Shown here: positions 45,239 to 58,757 of the stretch, in pieces
Position numbering within the stretch: position 1 is the stretch's first letter
Layout of the letters: each line of letters opens with the position of its first letter
Assembly: GCA_030248195.1 (NCBI GenBank)
Contig: JASAND010021236.1
Location: 1-64,000 of the forward strand
Source: Trissonchulus latispiculum
Taxonomy: Eukaryota > Nematoda > Enoplea > Enoplida > Ironidae
Length of the DNA stretch: 64,000 nt
Direction: 5' to 3'
Position numbers and translations under genes: made by a program
The notes under the pieces: generated by a model
Database searches by the model: none
Seen by the model: only the letters and a program-made list of their open reading frames with translations
What the model was told of the DNA's origin: nothing

Positions 45239-45670
45239 TAACCAAACAAGCTAATCACCGCTATGCTTTCTCATAGTGCGAGTTATCTAGCTCTAGGATG
45301 ACCCTATAGGGCATTTCTATGTTTTTACAAATTTATTCCAATGTATTTCCAGATGCTAGTATAGCTATTTAGTTAGGATATCAGACATTAAGGAGTTTTT
45401 CTACTATTTAGTATTTGGCTTCAATTTTTAGTATTTTGTGGGTTCTTGTGCAGGTCTTATAAATTGTTGTGGTATGTTTAACTGCTTTGCTTTCGTAATA
45501 ACTTAGGTGTAGTTATTTTTCTGTAGTCTGTCAAAGCTTATCATCATTGTCCAGTTTAACGAGTTTATAAAATATAGGTCGGATCTCTAACGGTTCTTGG
45601 GAAAATTCATTTCAAAGTAGAGGTGTGAATGTGTTAAACATAGGAAATCGAAAAAGTGTCGATTATAATT

Positions 45671-46009
45671 CTGCGCCAAAAAAATCTGGAAACTGGTGAG
45701 AGATACCGGGTAACATTTGGTATCGTTTTAAACCCCTAAACAGATACTGTGTCACTGTGGAATTAGAATTTTGAATTAGGCCTTCAAAAACTTTTAATGA
45801 ATGTTTGAAGTTAGCGAACTGCCGTAAATCCTAAATTCTGTTGTTTTTGGTGACCAAAAATGGGGGTCATTAAGTTTGACTACATATTATAAAAAGAGAT
45901 CCTAACTTAAAATTCTAATTCCACAATAACACAGTATATGCATAAAGCTTTCAAACGATACCCAATGTTACTTGGAATCTTTTGCCAGTGTCGAGATTTT
46001 TTGGCGCAG
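45671..46009. repeat. Inverted repeat in the 3' part of every unit (339 bp)
   Basis: CTGCGCCAAAAAAATCT...GGTATCGTTT...GTGGAATTAGAATTTT faces AAAATTCTAATTCCAC...AAACGATACC...AGATTTTTTGGCGCAG. It is repeated at the matching offset in units 2-7. It is probably an old MITE captured before amplification and carried along with the unit. Confidence 0.85.
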
Positions 46010-46977
46010 ATATTTGTTTTTTGCAAAATTGCGAAAATTGCTGTTTTTTAGAACGATAGGCAGTTTATGACCAATTTATATTGTAAAATCCCCCTTTTTG
46101 CATTTCTTTATATTTATTCATGCCTTAGGATCAATTTGTAACATAACTTTGACAGTTATGTTCAGTACTTCTCAGCGCGCCAATCGGGAACCTCAGATCC
46201 CAAATTTAACAAAACAGCGATTTTTCAAGTTTTTCAAAATATGACATTATATACCAATCGAAAGCTCTCAGTGCAGGGATGAATTCTTCTCATAGAACTG
46301 TGTTCGGAAGAGCGCTGTTAAAGCTAAGCTAAGCGCTGTTAAATATTTCATTACATCCGGGGGAACAGGGGCCTTGTTCCTCTGAAATACCCTTTAAAGA
46401 AGCTACGGATCAAGCTCAGCTGACTTGAATGAAACTGTACGAGCTGCAATGCATCCCGTGATAATATTCCTTAATCATTTAAGATAAAACTGAATTTAAC
46501 GGGTGTAAAATATCTTCTGATATCCCAACCTCTACATAAGATAACAGCAAACGTAAATGTTAGGGAAGGGTATCGGCGTCTGAATTGTGAGTGGGTACGT
46601 TAGATAAACATTATTATTAATGGTTTAACTCCTCAAAATAAAAGGGGCACGCAGGGTTACCAAAGTTAGGAGGGGTTTTCAGCTCTTCAAATTAGTAGTC
46701 ATATTATTGCAGGTAGCTGTCTTTTTACTCTTGTATGAGCTTCATGAGTGCATATCCTTCTGAACTGCATAGCAGTATATGAAATGTATATGAGTTCGCC
46801 TAAACTTGCAAATTAGGTCCGTCTCTACTCATTAGTCGAACCATACGCGACTCAAGGCTATATAGTTGTAACTCATACATATAGTTTTGCTTGCTCTTTA
46901 TGGATAAAACAGTTTCAACACTGGAGCAATGATTTGGTTCGCTTAGGAGACGCACGTATCTTATGACTTCGTTTCAG

Positions 46978-47945
46978 CTCCAGCCAGCCACAGCCAACTT
47001 CTTCCAGCCAATGAGCCAGTCAAAGCAAGAGTAATCAAAGCCAACAGAGCCGCTGTCCTCTACTTCTGCTTTTTATTTCGTCGCTTTCTGCTCCAGTTCC
47101 TCCTTTTACAAGCCGACAGAGGCCTCCAGTTCAATGAGCCCACCACCACGGGCCCCCAACCAGAACTTTGAGGTTGGTGGCAATGCAACCTTCGTGGTTA
47201 CGCCTCAGGTTGGCGGCAATGCAACCTTCGTGGTCACTTCTCAGGTTGGTGGCAATGCAACCTTCGTGGTTACGCCTCAGGTTGGTGGCAATGCAACCTT
47301 TGTGGTTACGTCTCAGCTTGACGGCAATCAACCTTCGTGGTTACGCCTCCAACCTTCTCTTCCTCAAAGTAAGCTTCTATCGGCTCCTATGGAGGAGTTC
47401 ATAGAATGGGAGGACGGTAAGAATCATTAAGTTATAAATTAAAACATGGATTAAATTTTACAAATATTGATATAAAATTTTGGTTTGACAGCTAGATAAC
47501 CATCAAGTTGACAGTACGACTTTAGGCGAAGTTTCTGTACATTTGACGATATAATACTCTCTTCTATATTGTTCTTTTCTACTTCGCTTATTTCCTTTAT
47601 ATTTCTGTTCTGAGTTTAGGCACGGTGGAGCACAACCCGCCCCAGCCAACCAGCCAGACCTAGTCACTGGTCCATCCCCTCCCCATCGCCGGAACGTAGG
47701 ATGCCCAGAGCCTCAGCCAGCCCAGGCCCTTCCGGAGGGCGACCGTCCAGTTCCACCGCCACATCGTCATAGTTACGAGCGGACATCAGCCAGTCCATGT
47801 CCTCCACCTCGTCGGAAGGGAGGCGGTCCGAGGCCTCAGTCAGCCCGGCACCCTCCCGAAAACGACACGCCAGCCAACAACCAGATGCTGTGCCCGCAAG
47901 GGTAAAGACGTATCTACTTATCGGAACTACTGCAAAAAGAAACAC
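46978..47945 (+). pseudogene. Array gene unit 2 (exons A+B, broken)
   Basis: Exon A 46978-47416, intron 47417-47619 (GTAAGAATCA...CTGAGTTTAG), exon B from 47620. The splice sites are intact. A frame starting MSPPPRAPNQ runs through five 36-bp repeats (47170-47349, VGGNATFVVTPQ-like), then EEFIEWEDG, and after splicing ends quickly at TAG (TSQT). Exon B is also open in another frame as a Pro/Arg-rich stretch. The frame used by units 6-7 is stopped just before the repeat. It is either a pseudogene or a copy using a shorter product. Confidence 0.5.
47170..47349 (+). repeat. 36-bp coding minisatellite in exon A (5 units)
   Basis: Five direct copies of GAGGTTGGTGGCAATGCAAC-type repeats each encode a VGGNATFVVTPQ-like dodecapeptide. 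Unit 1 has four, units 2-5 have five, and units 6-7 have collapsed to one partial copy. Copy number changes are multiples of 36 bp and so preserve frame. Confidence 0.9.
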
Positions 47946-49685
47946 TAACCAAACAAGCTAATCACCGCTATGCTTTCTCATAGTGCGAGTTATCTAGCTC
48001 TAGGATGACCCTATAGGGCATTTCTATGTATTTACAAATTTATTCCAATGTATTTCCAGATGCTAGTATAGCTATTTAGTTAGGATATCAGACATTAAGG
48101 AGTTTTTCTACTATTTAGTATTTGGCTTCAATTTTTAGTATTTTGTGGGTTCTTGTGCAGGTCTTATAAATTGTTGTGGTATGTTTAACTGCTTTGCTTT
48201 CGTAATAACTTAGGTGTAGTTATTTTTCTGTAGTCTATCAAAGCTTATCATCATTGTCCGGTTTAACGAGTTTATAAAATATAGGTCGGATCTCTAACAG
48301 TTCTTGGGAAAATTCATCTCAAAGTAGAGATGTGCATGTGTTAAACATAGGAAATCGAAAAAGTGTCGATTATAATTCTGCGCCAAAAAAATCTCGAAAC
48401 TGGTGAGAGATACCGGGTAACATTTGGTATCGTTTTAAACCCCTAAACAGATACTGTGTCACTGTGGAATTAGAATTTTGAATTAGGCCTTCAAAAACTT
48501 TTAATGAATGTTTGAAGTTAGCGAACTGCCGTAAATCCTAAATTCTGTTGTTTTTGGTGACCAAAAATGGGGGTCATTAAGTTTGACTACATATTATAAA
48601 AAGAGATCCTAACTTAAAATTCTAATTCCACAATAACACAGTATATGCATAAAGCTTTCAAACGATACCCAATGTTACTTGGAATCTTTTGCCAGTGTCG
48701 AGATTTTTTGGCGCAGATATTTGTTTTTTGCAAAATTGCGAAAATTGCTGTTTTTTAGAACGATAGGCAGTTTATGACCAATTTATATTGTAAAATCCCC
48801 CTTTTTGCATTTCTTTATATTTATTCATGCCTTAGGATCAATTTGTAACATAACTTTGACAGTTATGTTCAGTACTTCTCAGCGCGCCAATCGGGAACCT
48901 CAGATCCCAAATTTAACAAAACAGCGATTTTTCAAGTTTTTCAAAATATGACATTATATACCAATCGAAAGCTCTCAGTGCAGGGATGAATTCTTCTCAT
49001 AGAACTGTGTTCGGAAGAGCGCTGTTAAAGCTAAGCTAAGCGCTGTTAAATATTTCATTACATCCGGGGGAACAGGGGCCTTGTTCCTCTGAAATACCCT
49101 TTAAAGAAGCTACGGATCAAGCTCAGCTGACTTGAATGAAACTGTACGAGCTGCAATGCATCCCGTGATAATATTCCTTAATCATTTAAGATAAAACTGA
49201 ATTTAACGGGTGTAAAATATCTTCTGATATCCCAACCTCTACATAAGATAACAGCAAACGTAAATGTTAGGGAAGGGTATCGGCGTCTGAATTGTGAGTG
49301 GGTACGTTAGATAAACATTATTATTAATGGTTTAACTCCTCAAAATAAAAGGGGCACGCAGGGTTACCAAAGTTAGGAGGGGGTTTTCAGCTCTTCAAAT
49401 TAGTAGTCATATTATTGCAGGTAGCTGTCTTTTTACTCTTGTATGAGCTTCATGAGTGCATATCCTTCTGAACTGCATAGCAGTATATGAAATGTATATG
49501 AGTTCGCCTAAACTTGCAAATTAGGTCCGTCTCTACTCATTAGTCGAACCATACGCGACTCAAGGCTATATAGTTGTAACTCATACATATAGTTTTGCTT
49601 GCTCTTTATGGATAAAACAGTTTCAACACTGGAGCAATGATTTGGTTCGCTTAGGAGACGCACGTATCTTATGACTTCGTTTCAG

Positions 49686-50653
49686 CTCCAGCCAGCCACA
49701 GCCAACTTCTTCCAGCCAATGAGCCAGTCAAAGCAAGAGTAATCAAAGCCAACAGAGCCGCTGTCCTCTACTTCTGCTTTTTATTTCGTCGCTTTCTGCT
49801 CCAGTTCCTCCTTTTACAAGCCGACAGAGGCCTCCAGTTCAATGAGCCCACCACCACGGGCCCCCAACCAGAACTTTGAGGTTGGTGGCAATGCAACCTT
49901 CGTGGTTACGCCTCAGGTTGGCGGCAATGCAACCTTCGTGGTCACTTCTCAGGTTGGTGGCAATGCAACCTTCGTGGTTACGCCTCAGGTTGGTGGCAAT
50001 GCAACCTTTGTGGTTACGTCTCAGCTTGACGGCAATCAACCTTCGTGGTTACGCCTCCAACCTTCTCTTCCTCAAAGTAAGCTTCTATCGGCTCCTATGG
50101 AGGAGTTCATAGAATGGGAGGACGGTAAGAATCATTAAGTTATAAATTAAAACATGGATTAAATTTTACAAATATTGATATAAAATTTTGGTTTGACAGC
50201 TAGATAACCATCAAGTTGACAGTACGACTTTAGGCGAAGTTTCTGTACATTTGACGATATAATACTCTCTTCTATATTGTTCTTTTCTACTTCGCTTATT
50301 TCCTTTATATTTCTGTTCTGAGTTTAGGCACGGTGGAGCACAACCCGCCCCAGCCAACCAGCCAGACCTAGTCACTGGTCCATCCCCTCCCCATCGCCGG
50401 AACGTAGGATGCCCAGAGCCTCAGCCAGCCCAGGCCCTTCCGGAGGGCGACCGTCCAGTTCCACCGCCACATCGTCATAGTTACGAGCGGACATCAGCCA
50501 GTCCATGTCCTCCACCTCGTCGGAAGGGAGGCGGTCCGAGGCCTCAGTCAGCCCGGCACCCTCCCGAAAACGACACGCCAGCCAACAACCAGATGCTGTG
50601 CCCGCAAGGGTAAAGACGTATCTACTTATCGGAACTACTGCAAAAAGAAACAC
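49686..50653 (+). pseudogene. Array gene unit 3 (exons A+B, broken)
   Basis: Exon A 49686-50124, exon B from 50328, essentially identical to unit 2, including the frame-breaking extra base and five minisatellite copies. Its 3' region carries the variant GGAAATGATTCTATTTTAAG (51721) otherwise seen in units 6-7. Confidence 0.5.
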
Positions 50654-52390
50654 TAACCAAACAAGCTAATCACCGCTATGCTTTCTCATAGTGCGAGTTA
50701 TCTAGCTCTAGGATGACCCTATAGGGCATTTCTATGTATTTACAAATTTATTCCAATGTATTTCCAGATGCTAGTATAGCTATTTAGTTAGGATATCAGA
50801 CATTAAGGAGTTTTTCTACTATTTAGTATTTGGCTTCAATTTTTAGTATTTTGTGGGTTCTTGTGCAGGTCTTATAAATTGTTGTGGTATGTTTAACTGC
50901 TTTGCTTTCGTAATAACTTAGGTGTAGTTATTTTTCTGTAGTCTGTCAAAGCTTATCATCATTGTCCAGTTTAACGAGTTTATAAAATATAGGTCGGATC
51001 TCTAACAGTTCTTGGGAAAATTCATCTCAAAGTAGAGATGTGCATGTGTTAAACATAGGAAATCGAAAAAGTGTCGATTATAATTCTGCGCCAAAAAAAT
51101 CTCGAAACTGGTGAGAGATACCGGGTAACATTTGGTATCGTTTTAAACCCCTAAACAGATACTGTGTCACTGTGGAATTAGAATTTTGAATTAGGCCTTC
51201 AAAAACTTTTAATGAATGTTTGAAGTTAGCGAACTGCCGTAAATCCTAAATTCTGTTGTTTTTGGTGACCAAAAATGGGGGTCATTAAGTTTGACTACAT
51301 ATTATAAAAAGAGATCCTAACTTAAAATTCTAATTCCACAATAACACAGTATATGCATAAAGCTTTCAAACGATACCCAATGTTACTTGGAATCTTTTGC
51401 CAGTGTCGAGATTTTTTGGCGCAGATATTTGTTTTTTGCAAAATTGCGAAAATTGCTGTTTTTTAGAACGATAGGCAGTTTATGACCAATTTATATTGTA
51501 AAATCCCCCTTTTTGCATTTCTTTATATTTATTCATGCCTTAGGATCAATTTGTAACATAACTTTGACAGTTATGTTCAGTACTTCTCAGCGCGCCAATC
51601 GGGAACCTCAGATCCCAAATTTAACAAAACAGCGATTTTTCAAGTTTTTCAAAATATGACATTATATACCAATCGAAAGCTCTCAGTGCAGGGATGAATT
51701 CTTCTCATAGAACTGTGTTCGGAAATGATTCTATTTTAAGCTAAGCGCTGTTAAATATTTCATTACATCCGGGGGAACAGGGGCCTTGTTCCTCTGAAAT
51801 ACCCTTTAAAGAAGCTACGGATCAAGCTCAGCTGACTTGAATGAAACTGTACGAGCTGCAATGCATCCCGTGATAATATTCCTTAATCATTTAAGATAAA
51901 ACTGAATTTAACGGGTGTAAAATATCTTCTGATATCCCAACCTCTACATAAGATAACAGCAAACGTAAATGTTAGGGAAGGGTATCGGCGTCTGAATTGT
52001 GAGTGGGTACGTTAGATAAACATTATTATTAATGGTTTAACTCCTCAAAATAAAAGGGGCACGCAGGGTTACCAAAGTTAGGAGGGGGTTTTCAGCTCTT
52101 CAAATTAGTAGTCATATTATTGCAGGTAGCTGTCTTTTTACTCTTGTATGAGCTTCATGAGTGCATATCCTTCTGAACTGCATAGCAGTATATGAAATGT
52201 ATATGAGTTCGCCTAAACTTGCAAATTAGGTCCGTCTCTACTCATTAGTCGAACCATACGCGACTCAAGGCTATATAGTTGTAACTCATACATATAGTTT
52301 TGCTTGCTCTTTATGGATAAAACAGTTTCAACACTGGAGCAATGATTTGGTTCGCTTAGGAGACGCACGTATCTTATGACTTCGTTTCAG

Positions 52391-53358
52391 CTCCAGCCAG
52401 CCACAGCCAACTTCTTCCAGCCAATGAGCCAGTCAAAGCAAGAGTAATCAAAGCCAACAGAGCCGCTGTCCTCTACTTCTGCTTTTTATTTCGTCGCTTT
52501 CTGCTCCAGTTCCTCCTTTTACAAGCCGACAGAGGCCTCCAGTTCAATGAGCCCACCACCACGGGCCCCCAACCAGAACTTTGAGGTTGGTGGCAATGCA
52601 ACCTTCGTGGTTACGCCTCAGGTTGGCGGCAATGCAACCTTCGTGGTCACTTCTCAGGTTGGTGGCAATGCAACCTTCGTGGTTACGCCTCAGGTTGGTG
52701 GCAATGCAACCTTTGTGGTTACGTCTCAGCTTGACGGCAATCAACCTTCGTGGTTACGCCTCCAACCTTCTCTTCCTCAAAGTAAGCTTCTATCGGCTCC
52801 TATGGAGGAGTTCATAGAATGGGAGGACGGTAAGAATCATTAAGTTATAAATTAAAACATGGATTAAATTTTACAAATATTGATATAAAATTTTGGTTTG
52901 ACAGCTAGATAACCATCAAGTTGACAGTACGACTTTAGGCGAAGTTTCTGTACATTTGACGATATAATACTCTCTTCTATATTGTTCTTTTCTACTTCGC
53001 TTATTTCCTTTATATTTCTGTTCTGAGTTTAGGCACGGTGGAGCACAACCCGCCCCAGCCAACCAGCCAGACCTAGTCACTGGTCCATCCCCTCCCCATC
53101 GCCGGAACGTAGGATGCCCAGAGCCTCAGCCAGCCCAGGCCCTTCCGGAGGGCGACCGTCCAGTTCCACCGCCACATCGTCATAGTTACGAGCGGACATC
53201 AGCCAGTCCATGTCCTCCACCTCGTCGGAAGGGAGGCGGTCCGAGGCCTCAGTCAGCCCGGCACCCTCCCGAAAACGACACGCCAGCCAACAACCAGATG
53301 CTGTGCCCGCAAGGGTAAAGACGTATCTACTTATCGGAACTACTGCAAAAAGAAACAC
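52391..53358 (+). pseudogene. Array gene unit 4 (exons A+B, broken)
   Basis: Exon A 52391-52829, exon B from 53033. Same lesions as units 2-3. Shares the AAATTCTTGTGGTATG variant (53583) only with unit 5. Confidence 0.5.
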
Positions 53359-55098
53359 TAACCAAACAAGCTAATCACCGCTATGCTTTCTCATAGTGCG
53401 AGTTATCTAGCTCTAGGATGACCCTATAGGGCATTTCTATGTATTTACAAATTTATTCCAATGTATTTCCAGATGCTAGTATAGCTATTTAGTTAGGATA
53501 TCAGACATTAAGGAGTTTTTCTACTATTTAGTATTTGGCTTCAATTTTTAGTATTTTGTGGGTTCTTGTGCAGGTCTTATAAATTCTTGTGGTATGTTTA
53601 TCTGCTTTGCTTTCGTAATAACTTAGGTGTAGTTATTTTTCTGTAGTCTGTCAAAGCTTATCATCATTGTCCAGTTTAACGAGTTTATAAAATATAGGTC
53701 GGATCTCTAACAGTTCTTGGGAAAATTCATCTCAAAGTAGAGATGTGCATGTGTTAAACATAGGAAATCGAAAAAGTGTCGATTATAATTCTGCGCCAAA
53801 AAAATCTCGAAACTGGTGAGAGATACCGGGTAACATTTGGTATCGTTTTAAACCCCTAAACAGATACTGTGTCACTGTGGAATTAGAATTTTGAATTAGG
53901 CCTTCAAAAACTTTTAATGAATGTTTGAAGTTAGCGAACTGCCGTAAATCCTAAATTCTGTTGTTTTTGGTGACCAAAAATGGGGGTCATTAAGTTTGAC
54001 TACATATTATAAAAAGAGATCCTAACTTAAAATTCTAATTCCACAATAACACAGTATATGCATAAAGCTTTCAAACGATACCCAATGTTACTTGGAATCT
54101 TTTGCCAGTGTCGAGATTTTTTGGCGCAGATATTTGTTTTTTGCAAAATTGCGAAAATTGCTGTTTTTTAGAACGATAGGCAGTTTATGACCAATTTATA
54201 TTGTAAAATCCCCCTTTTTGCATTTCTTTATATTTATTCATGCCTTAGGATCAATTTGTAACATAACTTTGACAGTTATGTTCAGTACTTCTCAGCGCGC
54301 CAATCGGGAACCTCAGATCCCAAATTTAACAAAACAGCGATTTTTCAAGTTTTTCAAAATATGACATTATATACCAATCGAAAGCTCTCAGTGCAGGGAT
54401 GAATTCTTCTCATAGAACTGTGTTCGGAAGAGCGCTGTTAAAGCTAAGCTAAGCGCTGTTAAATATTTCATTACATCCGGGGGAACAGGGGCCTTGTTCC
54501 TCTGAAATACCCTTTAAAGAAGCTACGGATCAAGCTCAGCTGACTTGAATGAAACTGTACGAGCTGCAATGCATCCCGTGATAATATTCCTTAATCATTT
54601 AAGATAAAACTGAATTTAACGGGTGTAAAATATCTTCTGATATCCCAACCTCTACATAAGATAACAGCAAACGTAAATGTTAGGGAAGGGTATCGGCGTC
54701 TGAATTGTGAGTGGGTACGTTAGATAAACATTATTATTAATGGTTTAACTCCTCAAAATAAAAGGGGCACGCAGGGTTACCAAAGTTAGGAGGGGGTTTT
54801 CAGCTCTTCAAATTAGTAGTCATATTATTGCAGGTAGCTGTCTTTTTACTCTTGTATGAGCTTCATGAGTGCATATCCTTCTGAACTGCATAGCAGTATA
54901 TGAAATGTATATGAGTTCGCCTAAACTTGCAAATTAGGTCCGTCTCTACTCATTAGTCGAACCATACGCGACTCAAGGCTATATAGTTGTAACTCATACA
55001 TATAGTTTTGCTTGCTCTTTATGGATAAAACAGTTTCAACACTGGAGCAATGATTTGGTTCGCTTAGGAGACGCACGTATCTTATGACTTCGTTTCAG

Positions 55099-56066
55099 CT
55101 CCAGCCAGCCACAGCCAACTTCTTCCAGCCAATGAGCCAGTCAAAGCAAGAGTAATCAAAGCCAACAGAGCCGCTGTCCTCTACTTCTGCTTTTTATTTC
55201 GTCGCTTTCTGCTCCAGTTCCTCCTTTTACAAGCCGACAGAGGCCTCCAGTTCAATGAGCCCACCACCACGGGCCCCCAACCAGAACTTTGAGGTTGGTG
55301 GCAATGCAACCTTCGTGGTTACGCCTCAGGTTGGCGGCAATGCAACCTTCGTGGTCACTTCTCAGGTTGGTGGCAATGCAACCTTCGTGGTTACGCCTCA
55401 GGTTGGTGGCAATGCAACCTTTGTGGTTACGTCTCAGCTTGACGGCAATCAACCTTCGTGGTTACGCCTCCAACCTTCTCTTCCTCAAAGTAAGCTTCTA
55501 TCGGCTCCTATGGAGGAGTTCATAGAATGGGAGGACGGTAAGAATCATTAAGTTATAAATTAAAACATGGATTAAATTTTACAAATATTGATATAAAATT
55601 TTGGTTTGACAGCTAGATAACCATCAAGTTGACAGTACGACTTTAGGCGAAGTTTCTGTACATTTGACGATATAATACTCTCTTCTATATTGTTCTTTTC
55701 TACTTCGCTTATTTCCTTTATATTTCTGTTCTGAGTTTAGGCACGGTGGAGCACAACCCGCCCCAGCCAACCAGCCAGACCTAGTCACTGGTCCATCCCC
55801 TCCCCATCGCCGGAACGTAGGATGCCCAGAGCCTCAGCCAGCCCAGGCCCTTCCGGAGGGCGACCGTCCAGTTCCACCGCCACATCGTCATAGTTACGAG
55901 CGGACATCAGCCAGTCCATGTCCTCCACCTCGTCGGAAGGGAGGCGGTCCGAGGCCTCAGTCAGCCCGGCACCCTCCCGAAAACGACACGCCAGCCAACA
56001 ACCAGATGCTGTGCCCGCAAGGGTAAAGACGTATCTACTTATCGGAACTACTGCAAAAAGAAACAC
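55099..56066 (+). pseudogene. Array gene unit 5 (exons A+B, broken)
   Basis: Exon A 55099-55537, exon B from 55741, as in units 2-4. From about 56655 on, the unit switches to variants typical of units 6-7 (TAAATCCCTAAATTC, GAAAGATAGGCAGTTTACG), so it is a hybrid unit. Confidence 0.5.
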
Positions 56067-57000
56067 TAACCAAACAAGCTAATCACCGCTATGCTTTCTC
56101 ATAGTGCGAGTTATCTAGCTCTAGGATGACCCTATAGGGCATTTCTATGTATTTACAAATTTATTCCAATGTATTTCCAGATGCTAGTATAGCTATTTAG
56201 TTAGGATATCAGACATTAAGGAGTTTTTCTACTATTTAGTATTTGGCTTCAATTTTTAGTATTTTGTGGGTTCTTGTGCAGGTCTTATAAATTCTTGTGG
56301 TATGTTTATCTGCTTTGCTTTCGTAATAACTTAGGTGTAGTTATTTTTCTGTAGTCTGTCAAAGCTTATCATCATTGTCCAGTTTAACGAGTTTATAAAA
56401 TATAGGTCGGATCTCTAACAGTTCTTGGGAAAATTCATCTCAAAGTAGAGATGTGCATGTGTTAAACATAGGAAATCGAAAAAGTGTCGATTATAATTCT
56501 GCGCCAAAAAAATCTCGAAACTGGTGAGAGATACCGGGTAACATTTGGTATCGTTTTAAACCCCTAAACAGATACTGTGTCACTGTGGAATTAGAATTTT
56601 GAATTAGGCCTTCAAAAACTTTTAATGAATGTTTGAAGTTAGCGAACTGCCGTAAATCCCTAAATTCTGTTGTTTTTGGTGACCTAAATGGGGGTCATTA
56701 AGTTTGACTACATATTCTAAAAAGAGATCCTAATTAAAAATTCTAATTCCACAATAACACAGTATATGCATAAAGCTTTCAAACGATACCCAATGTTACT
56801 TGAAATCTTTTGCCAGTGTCGAGATTTTTTGGCGCAGATATTTGTTTTTTGCAAAATTGCGAAAATTGCTGTTTTTTAGAAAGATAGGCAGTTTACGACC
56901 AATTTATATTGTAAAATCCCCCTTTTTGCATTTCATTATATTTATTCGTGCCTTAGGATCAATTTGTAACATAACTTATGCTGACAGTTATGTTCAGTAC

Positions 57001-58757
57001 TAGTGCTGGGACCGGTTCCAAAAGAACCGGTAGAACCGGAACCGGAACCGGAACCGGTAGGATTTTTAGAACCGGAACCGGAACCGGTGGCTTTTGGAAC
57101 CGGCCGGTTCTAGTGTTAATTTTGTTGTTTGAAACTTCAATCAAGGTTTATTTTGTAAAATTTTAAAATTTTCTTATGAATTTGAATTTAGCATTTGGAA
57201 TTTAACTTTAGTTTGGTACTTCTATTTAGATATGAAATTTTGTTTTTGAAAGCCAGAAGATTTGATATCAATTTTACGATGTCTTTAATAACAGTTTTCA
57301 GTCAATGTTTTAAGTTTTCTGAAAAGGTTATAGAAAAAGAAAAACTAAGGCGTATTCAGTGTTAACTCTTCTTTAAGGATGACAAAAGTAAGCATTAAGG
57401 ATTTGATGCTTTACGGCAACTCTTCCAGCTTTAGCTGTTGCCTCTGCAATTTTTGTGTGCAAACTTCAACTGAAGCAAACCAGTATACTGAAGGCGCAAC
57501 TCCAGATTAAGGGTTAAGCTGAGCAACAGTATCCCTGAGAAGGTACCGTTCTTATTTAATTAATAGCAATCGGCTAGCGCTACCGAAAAAGAATGCCTTT
57601 GATGGTCTATTAAAAATTTTCATATTTCATAGTCATATTATAGTAATTTTTGCTTATAATATATATTATATAGGTTTAGGGTTTGATAGGGAAGAGCGCT
57701 CTTCTGTTACAAAATTGTTTATTTCAGCTACAAAAATTAAAATAAATTCTATGTAAAATATGTAAAAACTTAGCAGCTTGATTTTATTTATTGTAACATA
57801 CAATTTTTGGTTATAAAGGTATGAAGTTAGTTGTACCTGTGTGCTGCATAAGGCTCGAAAATTTTAAATTCTCGTTCAACGATTTCCCCAATGTTTTCTG
57901 CTATAGTTTTCGATCTCAAAAAATCTTCAGATGAGATTAGCTGTTTTTTCAATGATTAAGCTAACTGTAGCTGTTGAATCGATAAGCAAATTTTATTGGA
58001 CTGCTTGAAATTGGTCGAGGAAAGTTCTGTGCGACGTTCGCTTTCTGAAGGACAGTAGCTAAATGTTTATCTAGATTGAGAATACTTAGTATTTTGGTAA
58101 GCTCTTGCGTTGCATAAAAGTGATTAGTTGATTAGTGATTAGTTGATTAGTGTAGCAGTTGCAGTTAACCGTTTTTGGAGCTTTTGGTGCTATGTATGTC
58201 GTAGCTGTTGATGTGACTTATCCACAAACCATGAAGTAGTTAATTTATCATTACTGACTCAGCCAGGCAAGGGAAAATATTGAACTCAATTGTAATTTCT
58301 TCACTTTTTAAGCTGGCATCATTCCCATTTAAATTGTAACTTAATTTAAACTTATGATTTCATTAGAACGCTCAAAACGCTTCAAAATGACATCTAAATT
58401 GTTGTCGTAGCCTGTTCGTAGCTTTGATTATCGGCTAAAAACTGCTACACTAATCAACTAATCACTAATCACTAATCCTCTAATCACCTTTATGTAACAG
58501 CGCCCTGGTAGCTAAAATTTCCCCAACATATTGGTAAAAATGAAACAGACCATATCTATTTCACAGTAAATATTTGTACATAAATAGTAAGTTTAAGTTA
58601 TGTAATATATTATATTAAGTTTTTATAGCAACTGTCAAAAAAATAAAAAAATCGTGTGATTTTAGCTTTTTTATCAAAAATACCAATTGGAACCGGAACC
58701 GGTAGCTAGAACCGGAACTGGAACCGGTTTCAAAAATCGGAACCGGTCCCAGCACTA
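57001..58757. mobile_element. hAT-like non-autonomous element in unit 5 (1757 bp)
   Basis: Terminal inverted repeats TAGTGCTGGGACCGGTTCC and GGAACCGGTCCCAGCACTA, with runs of AACCGG-type subterminal repeats at both ends (57017-57110, 58685-58750). The 8-bp duplications TTCAGTAC lie at 56993-57000 and 58758-58765. The other six units carry the empty site ATGTTCAGTACTTCTCAG, which proves insertion. Terminal sequence and duplication length fit the hAT superfamily. The interior is AT-rich with no transposase frame. Confidence 0.95.
58094..58505. repeat. Nested inverted repeat with GATTAGTTGATTAGT motifs
   Basis: Inside the hAT-like element, GTGATTAGTTGATTAGTGATT...GTGTAGCAGTT (58120-58160) faces AACTGCTACACTAATCAACT...CTAATCACCTTTATG (58440-58495). 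It is probably a second, older insertion with subrepeated ends. Target duplication not determined. Confidence 0.7.

Noticed and set aside
56800..57003. Frame MKSFASVEIFWRRYLF, also at 61113 and 63644
   Set aside because: It is repeated because the array unit is repeated, it runs through the unit's inverted repeat and is truncated in other units by single substitutions.
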